NCBI RefSeq assembly: GCF_001865245.1
Contig: NZ_MKXB01000230.1
Span: 1 to 36,029 of the forward strand
From: Streptomyces sp. CC53
Lineage (GTDB): Bacteria > Actinomycetota > Actinomycetes > Streptomycetales > Streptomycetaceae
Direction of reading: 5' to 3'
DNA: 36,029 nucleotides
Shown here: positions 28,601 to 36,029 of the stretch, one piece after another
Layout of the letters: every line of letters begins with the position of its first letter
How positions within the stretch are numbered: position 1 is the stretch's first letter
Position numbers and translations under genes: made by a program
The notes under the pieces: generated by a model
Database searches by the model: none
Seen by the model: the letters and a program-made list of their open reading frames with translations, nothing else
Told to the model about the DNA's origin: nothing

Positions 28601-30535
28601 CAGGACTTCACTGTCGTCGGCATCGGCGACATGTCCGGTGACGTGTTCGGCAACGGCATGCTGCTCAGCGAGCACATCCGGCTCGTCGCGGCCTTCGACC
28701 ACCGGCACATCTTCATCGACCCGAACCCGGACGCGGCCGTCTCCTACGCGGAGCGCCGCCGCATGTTCGAGCTGCCCCGCAGCTCCTGGGCGGACTACGA
28801 CACCGCGCTGCTCAGCCCCGGCGGCGGCGTCCACTCGCGGCAGGCGAAGGCCATCCCGGTCAACGCCGCCATGCGGGCGGCCCTCGGCATCGAGGACGGC
28901 GTCACCAAGATGACCCCGGCCGAGCTGATGAAGACGATCCTCCGGGCCCCCGTCGACCTGCTGTGGAACGGCGGCATCGGCACGTACGTGAAGGCCGCCC
29001 ACGAGTCCCACGCGGACGTCGGCGACAAGGCCAACGACGCCATCCGCGTCGACGGCGAGGAGCTGCGCGTCAAGGTCGTCGGCGAGGGCGGCAACCTGGG
29101 CCTCACCCAGCTCGGCCGCATCGAGTTCGCCCGCAGGGGCGGCCCGGACGGCCAGGGCGGCAAGGTCAACACCGACGCCATCGACAACAGCGCCGGCGTC
29201 GACACCTCCGACCACGAGGTCAACATCAAGATCCTGCTGAACGGGCTCGTCGCCGAGGGCGACATGACCGTCAAGCAGCGCAACAGGATCCTCGCCGAGA
29301 TGACCGACGAGGTCGGTGCGCTGGTGCTGCGCAACAACTACGCGCAGAACACCAACCTGGCCCTCGCCGCGCAGCAGTCCGCGTCCCTGCTGCACGCCCA
29401 GCAGCGGTTCATGCGCCGCCTGGAGCGGGACGGCGCCCTGGACCGGGACCTGGAGTTCCTGCCCTCCGACCGGCAGATCCGCGAGCTGCTCAACAGCGGC
29501 AAGGGCCTCAGCCAGCCCGAGCTGGCCGTCCTCCTCGCCTACACCAAGATCACGGTGGCGGAGGAGCTGATCGCCACGGACCTGCCGGACGACCCGTACC
29601 TGCGCGGGCTGCTCCACGCGTACTTCCCGACGAAGCTGCGCGAGGAGTTCCCCGAGCACGTCGACACCCACCCGCTGCGCCGCGAGATCGTCACGACGGT
29701 GCTCGTCAACGACACCGTGAACTCCGGCGGCTCGACGGTGCTGCACCGGCTGCGCGAGGAGACCGGCGCGTCCATCGAGGAGATCGTGCGGGCGCAGACC
29801 GCGGCCCGCGCCATCTTCGGCCTGGGATCCGTGTGGGACGCCGTGGAGGCCCTCGACAACCGGGTCCCGGCCGAGGTGCAGAACCAGATCCGGCTGCACT
29901 CGCGGCGCCTCGTCGAGCGCGGCACCCGCTGGCTGCTCAACAACCGGCCGCAGCCGCTGCGGCTCGCCGAGACCATCGACTTCTTCGCCGAGCGCGTGGA
30001 GCTGGTGTGGTCGGAGATGCCGAAGCTGCTGCGCGGAGCCGACCTGGACTGGTACGAGGGCCTGGTAGACGAGCTGACCGGGGCCGGGGTGCCCGACGAG
30101 CTGGCCGCCCGCGTCGCCGGGTTCTCCTCCGCGTTCCCGACGCTCGACATCGTCGCCGTCGCCGACCGCACGGGGAAGGACCCGCTGGCCGTCGCCGAGG
30201 TCTACTACGACCTGGCGGACCGGCTGCGCATCACCCAGCTCATGGACCGGATCATCGAGCTGCCGCGGGCCGACCGCTGGCAGTCCATGGCCCGCGCCTC
30301 CATCCGCGAGGACCTGTACGCCGCGCACGCCTCGCTCACCGCGGACGTCCTGTCCGCGGGGAACGGCACGTCGACGCCGGAGGAGCGGTTCGCCGCCTGG
30401 GAGAGCAGGAACGCGGCGCTGCTGGGCCGCGCCCGCGCCACGCTGGAGGAGATCCAGGGCTCGGAGGCGTTCGACCTGGCGAACCTGTCGGTGGCCATGC
30501 GGACCATGCGGACGCTGCTGCGCACGCACAGCTAG
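25604..30535 (+). CDS. gdh: NAD-specific glutamate dehydrogenase, large (about 180 kDa) type
   Basis: The 1643-residue protein belongs to the large NAD-GDH class first described from Streptomyces clavuligerus (GDH-180). It deaminates glutamate to 2-oxoglutarate and ammonium with NAD+. An extended N-terminal half with ACT-like regulatory segments (for example [19 protein letters not shown]) precedes the catalytic core, with [20 protein letters not shown] and [11 protein letters not shown] (Lys871), then [10 protein letters not shown] and [12 protein letters not shown]. A long helical C-terminal domain follows. ATG 25604 has a close AGAGGA. The length matches the class and no frame breaks are seen. 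A 14-bp terminator follows the stop at once. Confidence 0.97.
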   Translation: [1643 protein letters not shown]

Positions 30536-30548
30536 CGGTACGCACCGC

Positions 30549-30581
30549 CGGGGGCGCCCACCGACGAGGTGGGCGCCCCCG
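30549..30581. terminator. gdh terminator, likely bidirectional
   Basis: A perfect 14-bp stem (30549-30562 with 30568-30581, GGGGGCGCCCACC core) and a GACGA loop begin 13 bases past the gdh stop. The leftward glycosyltransferase gene ends further right, so the hairpin can serve both directions. Confidence 0.92.
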
Positions 30582-30740
30582 CGGCGTACCCGAGCCCGTA
30601 CGAGGCGCCTCTTCCCCGCAGTACCGCCGTACCCGCCGTACCGCGCGTCAGGAGATCCCGCGTCAGGGCCGGGGCTCGCAGCCGGCGGCGCGGCCGCGGG
30701 CCGCCGGGGCATCGTGCCACCGGCCCGGCGGGCGCGTGCC

Positions 30741-32105
30741 TCAGGGGACGCGCAGCACGTCGGGCGCCGACTCCTCCCACAGCAGCCGGCACGACAGCAG
30801 CGCCGCCCACACCAGCAGCCCGTTGCGGGCCACCAGCAGCGCGCAGCCCAGCGGCGTCACCGTCAGCACCTGGAGGTACAGCACCGGGTAGACGAGCGCC
30901 GTGAGCGCCGCCGCCGGCAGCAGCAGCACCGCCACCGCCCGCTGCGTCGTGGCCCGCGACGTCAGGCAGAGAGCGGCGAGCCCCAGCAGCCACACCAGGT
31001 ACTGCGGGCTCAGCACCCTGCTGGTCACGGTGACCAGCAGCACCGCCATCAGCGCCGCGTCCGCGGGCGTGGCGGCCGACCAGTGCAGTGAGCGGATCCG
31101 CCACAGCAGCAGCCACACCAGGGCGGCGCCCGTGAGCACCAGGGACGCGCCCGCCACGACGGCCGTGTACGGTCCGGTGAACTCGAACGCCCCGTACCGG
31201 TACACCACCCGCCCCGGCCAGCCCGCCAGGTGGGCGACGGACAGCAGCGTGCCGCCCACCGACTCCACCTGTACCCCGCGCCCGCCCTGGTGCCGGAGGA
31301 AGCCGAGGGCCTGCGGGAACAGCAGGAGCAGCGCAGCCGCCCCGACCGCCGCGGTGGCCAGCATCGACCCCCACGACTGGCGGGTCACCCGCCCCCGCGG
31401 CGTGCCGACGAGGGCGACCAGCGGCCAGCCCTTCACCAGGGCGCCCAGCCCGACGAGGGCGCCGCCCAGCCGGGCCGGCCCCGCCCGTACGGCGAGGAGG
31501 CCGCCCACGGTCAGGGCGGTGACGAGCACGTCGTACCGGGCGAGTGGCAGGTGCAGCAGCAGCGGCAGCGCGCACGTCCAGTACCAGGCGCCTGCGGCGC
31601 AGTCGCCGCCCCGCGCACGCGCCAGCGCGAGGGCGACGGCGGCGTCCGCCGCCAGGGTGAGGGCCACGAACGCCTGGAAGTAGGTGAGCCCCGGCACGGC
31701 GCCCGGGGCGAGCAGCACCAGCACGGCGCCCGGCGGGTACTGCCAGGCGGTCTCGTCGGCGGGGAGCACCCCCTGCGCGAGCTGCTCGTACCAGTACCGG
31801 TACAGGACGTGCACCTCGCGGCCGACCCCGCCGATGCCGAGGGTGTCGTGGGCCAGCAGCCACAGCATGCCGCCGCGGGTGAGCAGCCACACGGCGGCCA
31901 GCGGCAGCAGGCCCGGCCGGGGCGGCCTGCGGAAGCGCAGCCGGATCCTCCGCAGCCGCGGGGGTCGCAGCGCGCGGGGCGGGCGCTGCGCCCGCGGGGT
32001 GCGGGGCTTCTCCGGCGGGTCCAGGGGGCGCGGGGTGGGCGGGGTGCGCAGGGCACCCAGACCGAGGCGGCGAGGACGCGGGGTGCTGGTCATCTCCGCG
32101 CACAT
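30741..32105 (-). CDS. Polytopic GT87-type glycosyltransferase
   Basis: The 454-residue protein has a basic, Pro/Arg-rich lead of about 60 residues and then about ten hydrophobic helices. An early extracytoplasmic segment resembles the loop of GT-C transferases (YRYWYEQLAQGVLP, ETAWQYPPGAVLVL). SRVLSPQYLVWLL near the C terminus is a common mark of GT87/mannosyltransferase-like proteins that use polyprenyl-phosphate sugars. It presumably glycosylates a cell-envelope polymer, in keeping with the neighbouring exporter genes. ATG 32105 has a TATACG 6 bases upstream; ATG 32093 is an alternative. The sugar and acceptor are unknown. Confidence 0.85.
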   Translation of the reverse strand: MCAEMTSTPRPRRLGLGALRTPPTPRPLDPPEKPRTPRAQRPPRALRPPRLRRIRLRFRRPPRPGLLPLAAVWLLTRGGMLWLLAHDTLGIGGVGREVHVLYRYWYEQLAQGVLPADETAWQYPPGAVLVLLAPGAVPGLTYFQAFVALTLAADAAVALALARARGGDCAAGAWYWTCALPLLLHLPLARYDVLVTALTVGGLLAVRAGPARLGGALVGLGALVKGWPLVALVGTPRGRVTRQSWGSMLATAAVGAAALLLLFPQALGFLRHQGGRGVQVESVGGTLLSVAHLAGWPGRVVYRYGAFEFTGPYTAVVAGASLVLTGAALVWLLLWRIRSLHWSAATPADAALMAVLLVTVTSRVLSPQYLVWLLGLAALCLTSRATTQRAVAVLLLPAAALTALVYPVLYLQVLTVTPLGCALLVARNGLLVWAALLSCRLLWEESAPDVLRVP

Positions 32106-32184
32106 TAGTGGCGTATAGGAGGTTTCGCCCGGTTTGCTGGCGTGAGGGTGAGGGCCCGGCGGGCGGGGCGCCGGGGCCCCGCTT

Positions 32185-32982
32185 TCACCGGCGGCCGGTC
32201 TCCTTCTCGTACGCCGTGACGACCTCGTCGACCGGGCCGTCCATCAGTAGCCGTCCCGCCTCCAGCCAGAGCGCACGGTCGCAGGTCTCGCGGATGGTGG
32301 AGTTGCTGTGGCTCACCAGGAACACCGTGCCCGCCTGGGCCCGCAGCTCGTCGATGCGCTTCTGGCTGCGCCGCCGGAAGGCCGCGTCCCCGGTGGCCAG
32401 GGCCTCGTCGATGAGCAGCACCTCGTGCGACTTGGCGGCGGCGATGGAGAACCGCAGCCGTGCGCCCATGCCGGAGGAGTACGTCCGCATCGGCAGCGAG
32501 ATGAAGTCGCCCTTCTCGTTGATGCCGGAGAAGTCGACGATGTCCTGGTAGTGGTCCCTGACCTCCTCGCGGGTCATGCCCATCGCGAGGCCGCCGAGCA
32601 CGACGTTCCGCTCCCCGGTCAGATCGCCCATCAGGGCGGCGTTCACGCCGAGCAGGGACGGCTGGCCCCGGGTGTAGACGCGGCCCTCGCTGCACGGCAG
32701 CAGCCCGGCGACGGCCTTCAGCAGCGTCGACTTGCCGGAGCCGTTGCTGCCGATCAGCCCGATCGCCTCGCCCTTGTGCGCGGCGAAGCTGACGCCCTTC
32801 ACGGCGTGCACGGTCCGGGCGCCGGGCCGGGGCTCGCGGCCGCGCCGGGACAGGATCCGGGACAGCGCGGCGGTGGCCGCGCCCCGGCCGCCCCTGGAGC
32901 CGCCGTTGACGGTGTAGGTCACGTGGACGCCGTCGGCGACGACGGTCGGGACGCGTTCCCCGGTGGTGGTCGGTTCAGCCAC
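32185..32982 (-). CDS. ABC exporter ATPase, TagH/Wzt-like
   Basis: The 265-residue ATPase carries Walker A GSNGSGKS (78-85), signature SSGMG (169-173), Walker B VLLIDE (188-193) and His225 of the H loop. The opening VHVTYTVNG and the NEKGDF and YSSGMGARLRFSIA segments are typical of polysaccharide/teichoic-acid exporters. It has no extra C-terminal carbohydrate-binding domain, so it is of the short type. GTG 32982 overlaps the permease gene end by 8 bases, and the two form one transporter. The TagF-like gene nearby favours a teichoic-acid-like polymer, but a galactan-type polymer is possible. Confidence 0.92.
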   Translation of the reverse strand: MAEPTTTGERVPTVVADGVHVTYTVNGGSRGGRGAATAALSRILSRRGREPRPGARTVHAVKGVSFAAHKGEAIGLIGSNGSGKSTLLKAVAGLLPCSEGRVYTRGQPSLLGVNAALMGDLTGERNVVLGGLAMGMTREEVRDHYQDIVDFSGINEKGDFISLPMRTYSSGMGARLRFSIAAAKSHEVLLIDEALATGDAAFRRRSQKRIDELRAQAGTVFLVSHSNSTIRETCDRALWLEAGRLLMDGPVDEVVTAYEKETGRR

Positions 32983-33898
32983 GGCCGTACGTCTCCTCTG
33001 CCTTCCAGAAGTACACGAACCCGCCGGCGAAGGCGGCCACCGCCCAGCCGGCCGCGGCGGCCCACACGTGCGGCGGGAGCTGCGCGGAGGTGTAGCTGTC
33101 GATGAGCGCGAAGCGCATCAGGTCGATGTAGAGCGCGGCCGGGTTGTACGGCAGCACGGCGGCCACCAGCGCCGGCAGGTCACGGCCGGCCAGGACGTGC
33201 TGGATGCTCCACATCACGCCCGACCCGTACATCCAGGTCCGCAGCACGAACGGCATGAGCTGGGACACGTCCGGCGTGCGGGCCGTCAGCCGGGCGAGGG
33301 CCAGCGTCAGGCCCGTGTTGAACAGCGCCTGCAGGGCCAGCGCCGGCACGGCCAGCAGCCAGGACGCGGACGGCCGGATCCCGCAGGCGAAGAGGATGAC
33401 GGCGAGCGTCGCCAGGGAGAACAGCAGCTGCTGGAGCTGCTGGAGGGCCAGCGCGAGCGGCAGGCTCGCCCGCGGGAAGTGCAGCGCCCGCACGAGGCCG
33501 ACGTTTCCGCTGATGGCGCGGCTTCCGGCCATCAGCGAGTTCGCGGTGAAGGTCCAGACGAACACGCCCGTGACCAGGAACGGCACGAAGTCCGCCACGT
33601 GGCTCTTCGTGTCCATCAGCACGCCGAAGACGAAGTAGTAGACGGCGGCGTTCAGCAGCGGGGTCGCCACCTGCCACAGCTGGCCCAGCTTCGCCTGGCT
33701 GTACTGCGCGGTCAGCCGGGCCGTCGCGAACGCGGTGATGAAGTGGCGCCGGGCCCACAGCTGCCGGACGTAGGCCGGCAGGGACGGGCGGGCGCCGCTG
33801 ACGCTCAGCCCGTGGCGCAGCGCCAGGGCGCGCAGGTCCTCGGGGGGAGCGGGGGCGCCGCTCTCCGCCGGCCGGGCGAGGGTGGTGGCGGGACTCAC
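32975..33898 (-). CDS. ABC-2 type permease, TagG/Wzm-like
   Basis: The 307-residue membrane protein has a cytoplasmic lead of about 55 residues ending LPAYVRQLWARRHFI, then RLTAQYSQAKLGQLWQVATPLLNA, a conserved start of the ABC-2 membrane domain. About six helices follow, with VPFLVTGVFVWTF and HFPRASLPLALALQQL conserved, and a C-terminal FWKAEETYGRG. It forms the channel for the ATPase encoded after it. GTG 33898 is selected because AAAGG lies upstream and the frame beyond it runs into the regulatory region. The gene is transcribed divergently from the TetR gene, probably from the promoter at 33972-34001. Confidence 0.92.
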   Translation of the reverse strand: MSPATTLARPAESGAPAPPEDLRALALRHGLSVSGARPSLPAYVRQLWARRHFITAFATARLTAQYSQAKLGQLWQVATPLLNAAVYYFVFGVLMDTKSHVADFVPFLVTGVFVWTFTANSLMAGSRAISGNVGLVRALHFPRASLPLALALQQLQQLLFSLATLAVILFACGIRPSASWLLAVPALALQALFNTGLTLALARLTARTPDVSQLMPFVLRTWMYGSGVMWSIQHVLAGRDLPALVAAVLPYNPAALYIDLMRFALIDSYTSAQLPPHVWAAAAGWAVAAFAGGFVYFWKAEETYGRG

Positions 33899-33971
33899 CA
33901 GGCGTACGCCTTTCGTGCGGTCGTCTCGGGAACGCGAACCGTCGGGACGGACCCGTATCGTCGCTACGGGG

Positions 33972-34041
33972 AGGTTAGGACGCCAGTACGACGGAACGCA
34001 ACCATTGCGTCGTGACGGGTGTGTGCGGAACCGCCTATGAT
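33972..34041. promoter_or_regulatory. Two back-to-back promoters around a TetR-type dyad
   Basis: The dyad ACGCAA-CCA-TTGCGT lies at 33996-34010. Its left arm, read leftward, is TTGCGT, the -35 of a promoter with an 18-base spacer and -10 TAACCT (33977-33972) serving the ABC genes. Rightward, GTGACG (34012-34017), an 18-base spacer and TATGAT (34036-34041) form a promoter for the tetR gene, with the ATG 7 bases after the -10. A repressor bound here would cover both. The promoter parts match consensus well; the binder is inferred. Confidence 0.6.
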
Positions 34042-34048
34042 CCCCCGC

Positions 34049-34657
34049 ATGACACCACCGCCGCCCGCCCCCCGCCGCGCCCCCGCGGGAGCCGCCGTGC
34101 TCCGCGAGGACGTCACCCGGGCCATCCGCGCGGCCGTGTTCGAGGAGCTCGCCGCCGTCGGTTTCGCCCGGATGTCCATCGAGGGCATCGCCCGACGGGC
34201 CGGAGTCGGCAAGACCGCCGTCTACCGCCGCTGGAAGTCCAAGCTGTCCCTCGTCCTGGACCTCGTCACCGCGTTCGCCGCCCAGGGACTCCCGGCCCCC
34301 GCGACCGGCTCGCTGTACGGCGACGTCCGCGCCCTCCTGGAGGTCGCCGCCCACGCACTGCGCCACCCCGTCGCCTCCCAGGTCATCCCCGACCTGCTGG
34401 TGGAGGCCGCCCGGCAGCCGGAGATCGCCGACGCGATCAGGACCGCCCTCCTGGACGGCCAGCGCGGAGTCGCCGCCCAGGTCGTCCGGGACGCCGTGGC
34501 GCGGGGCGAGCTGCCCGAGGGAACCGACCCGGAACGCGCCCTGGACCTGATCGTCGGACCGCTGTACTGGCGGCTCGTCGTGGTCCGCTCCTCCCTGCCG
34601 GACGGATACCTGGACGACCTCGCCGCTTCGGCCGTCGCCGCGCTCAAGGCGGCGTGA
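34049..34657 (+). CDS. TetR/AcrR family transcriptional regulator
   Basis: The 202-residue protein has the TetR helix-turn-helix at about 42-64 (MSIEGIARRAGVGKTAVYRRW) and a helical C-terminal ligand-binding and dimer domain with GPLYWRLVV near the end. The lead of about 18 residues is Pro/Ala rich. I chose ATG 34049 because a TATGAT -10 lies 7 bases upstream, which fits a leaderless mRNA; ATG 34037 overlaps that -10. The gene is divergent from the exporter genes and likely represses both itself and them through the dyad at 33996-34010. The inducer is unknown. Confidence 0.93.
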   Translation: MTPPPPAPRRAPAGAAVLREDVTRAIRAAVFEELAAVGFARMSIEGIARRAGVGKTAVYRRWKSKLSLVLDLVTAFAAQGLPAPATGSLYGDVRALLEVAAHALRHPVASQVIPDLLVEAARQPEIADAIRTALLDGQRGVAAQVVRDAVARGELPEGTDPERALDLIVGPLYWRLVVVRSSLPDGYLDDLAASAVAALKAA

Positions 34658-34977
34658 CGCGGGACGGGCCGGCGCCGCGCGCGACCGGCGTCCGTCGTGC
34701 GGGGCGCTCCGGCTGCCGGCGCGTCGCCTGCCGGAACCCCCCACCGGGGCCTGCCGCCTCCGGCGCCACGCGGGCGGAGCGGCCCCTCGACGGCGCCGCG
34801 CGCAACGGGCCTCCTCCGTGCGGGGCGCTCCGGCGGTAGGCGGCCCCGCGTGCCCACGCCGCGGCTGAAGGCTTCGGCGCGAGGCGGCCCGCGCCCGCCT
34901 GGAGCGGTGCCCGGCCGGCCGGGGCCTCCCGCACCTGCGTCCCGTGGGCGGGTCCACGGCCCGCCGACGCCCCGGGG
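34658..34977. other. Convergent gap with an imperfect direct repeat
   Basis: These 320 bases contain no gene I can support. A stretch of about 50 bp at 34670-34720 is repeated imperfectly at 34791-34842, with an identical 18-bp core cgtgcggggcgctccggc at 34696 and 34817. I see no clean terminator hairpin, although convergent transcription would call for one. Confidence 0.6.
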
Positions 34978-36029
34978 CTACGGGTGCCGCGACCCCCCGG
35001 CGAGGACGTCGCGGACGACGGCCGCCGACGGCGCCGGGCTGCGCTCCTCCCGCGGCACCACCGGCGGCAGCGTCACCGGGTCCTGCCCGAGAAACACGTG
35101 CCGCACCACCCGCTCGGCGACGTGCCCGTCGTCGTACGGGCAGAACCGGTCGCGGAACGCCGCCCGCAGCTGCGCCGACCGCGAGCCGCGCCAGTGCCCC
35201 GTGGTGAAGATGTCGATCAGCTCGTCCTCGCTGCGGGCGACCGCCCCCGGCGGGCAGGCCCGCACGTCGAGGTAGGTGCCGCGGGCCGCCGCGTACGCCT
35301 CCCAGTCCCCGGTGTGCACGACGACCGGGCGGTCCAGCACCGCGAAGTCGCACATCAGCGGCGCGTAGTCGGTGACCAGCGCGTCCGACGCGAGGCACAG
35401 CTCCTCGACGTACGGGTGCGCCGACACGTCCACCACCCTCGGGTGGTCCGGCAGGTCCGCGGCGCCCAGGGCGAGGACCACGCACCGCGGCCCCAGGGAC
35501 AGCACGACCCGCTCCAGGTCGAGCAGCCGCGGCTGCGGGGTGACGTAGTCGCGGCGGGCCGGGGCGTACAGCACCGCCGTGTGCCCCTCGGCGACGCCGA
35601 GCGCGGCGCGCGCCGCGGCGACGTCCCCCGCGGTGGACCGCAGGTACACGTCGGTGCGCGGCGAGCCGTACTCCAGCACGCCGTACGCCGCGGGAAACGC
35701 CCGCTCCTGCACGAGGGTGGCGTGCCGGTTGGCGGTGACCACGTGGTCCCAGGTGTCGGCGGCGCGCAGCAGCGACGCGAAGTCGACGGCGCCGCTGGCG
35801 GCCGGCCGCCACTGGAGGTCCAGCCCCTCGTGACCGATCGGCGTGCCGTGCCGGGTGCGCAGGAAGACCTGGCCCCGCCGCTTCACCAGCCCCTCCGCCT
35901 CCCCGGCGGTGTCGCCCACGTGGTACGTCGAGCGGGCCAGCGCCGTCCAGTACGCGGCGGTGCCGGGGCGCACCACGCGGACGCCGGCGGGCACGGTGCC
36001 GCCCTGCCCGCGTCCACGGATCCAGGCGG
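34978..36029 (-). CDS. CDP-glycerol glycerophosphotransferase (TagF/TagB-like), 3' part
   Basis: The C-terminal 350 codons are in the window. The frame stays open to the right edge, so the start lies outside; a GTG at 35994 is internal. The family marks are WIRGRG before VRVVRPGT, RHGTPIGHEGLDLQ with the conserved HGTP histidine, VTANRHATLVQERAF, VLYAPARRDY in place of the usual APTWR-like block, and DALVTDYAPLMCDFAVLDRPVVVHTGDWEAY near the end. These enzymes move glycerophosphate from CDP-glycerol to growing teichoic-acid chains at the membrane. The nearby TagGH-like exporter supports this. Polyol-phosphate variants are possible. Confidence 0.9.
   Translation of the reverse strand, partial: AWIRGRGQGGTVPAGVRVVRPGTAAYWTALARSTYHVGDTAGEAEGLVKRRGQVFLRTRHGTPIGHEGLDLQWRPAASGAVDFASLLRAADTWDHVVTANRHATLVQERAFPAAYGVLEYGSPRTDVYLRSTAGDVAAARAALGVAEGHTAVLYAPARRDYVTPQPRLLDLERVVLSLGPRCVVLALGAADLPDHPRVVDVSAHPYVEELCLASDALVTDYAPLMCDFAVLDRPVVVHTGDWEAYAAARGTYLDVRACPPGAVARSEDELIDIFTTGHWRGSRSAQLRAAFRDRFCPYDDGHVAERVVRHVFLGQDPVTLPPVVPREERSPAPSAAVVRDVLAGGSRHP

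Noticed and set aside
25949..30712. A 1587-codon open frame antisense to gdh
   Set aside because: It is a mirror of the gdh codon pattern, without ribosome-binding site or family resemblance.

Overview
The window is chromosomal DNA of a high-G+C actinomycete, almost certainly a Streptomyces. The reasons are the very high GC content, the extreme G/C third-position bias, long spurious antisense reading frames, and the block mtnA–mtrA–mtrB–lpqB–comF–hpf–response regulator–secA–Rv3235-like gene, an order I recall from Streptomyces chromosomes and, in part, mycobacteria. I saw no insertion sequence, phage gene, CRISPR array, rRNA or tRNA.

Layout. (1) 172-5591, minus strand: a tightly coupled five-gene MoxR operon (polytopic membrane protein, DUF4129, DUF4350, MoxR ATPase, DUF58), with overlaps or gaps of only a few bases. 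(2) 5786-11566, plus strand: mtnA (methionine salvage), then the MtrAB-LpqB signalling system that links cell-envelope state to cell division, development and antibiotic control. A 10-bp-spaced tandem GTNAC motif just before mtrA looks like an autoregulatory MtrA site. (3) 11894-15347, plus strand: a comF homologue with a long glycine-rich insertion, a long-form ribosome hibernation factor gene and an orphan NarL-type response regulator. (4) 15910-17767, minus strand: an AlkX/YcaQ-type DNA glycosylase-like protein and a GNAT acetyltransferase. (5) 18194-24513: secA, a 1.1-kb gene-free block rich in repeats, an Rv3235-family gene on the minus strand, a DUF6912 gene and a HAD-like protein. (6) 24637-30535: a DJ-1/PfpI gene broken by one frameshift, divergent from the giant NAD-dependent glutamate dehydrogenase gene. 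(7) 30741-36029: a cell-surface polymer block with a GT87-type glycosyltransferase, a TagH/TagG-like ABC exporter, a divergent TetR regulator and the C-terminal part of a CDP-glycerol glycerophosphotransferase cut by the window end.

Most of the window is conserved core chromosome. The parts worth a second look are non-coding or structural: the MtrA-type tandem site, a TetR-type dyad shared by two divergent promoters at 33972-34041, the expanded comF, the PfpI frameshift, paired TGACCGGTC motifs three helical turns apart before the orphan regulator, and the repeat block after secA. I found no convincing wholly new multi-gene system. The least understood conserved unit is the MoxR-DUF58 operon.
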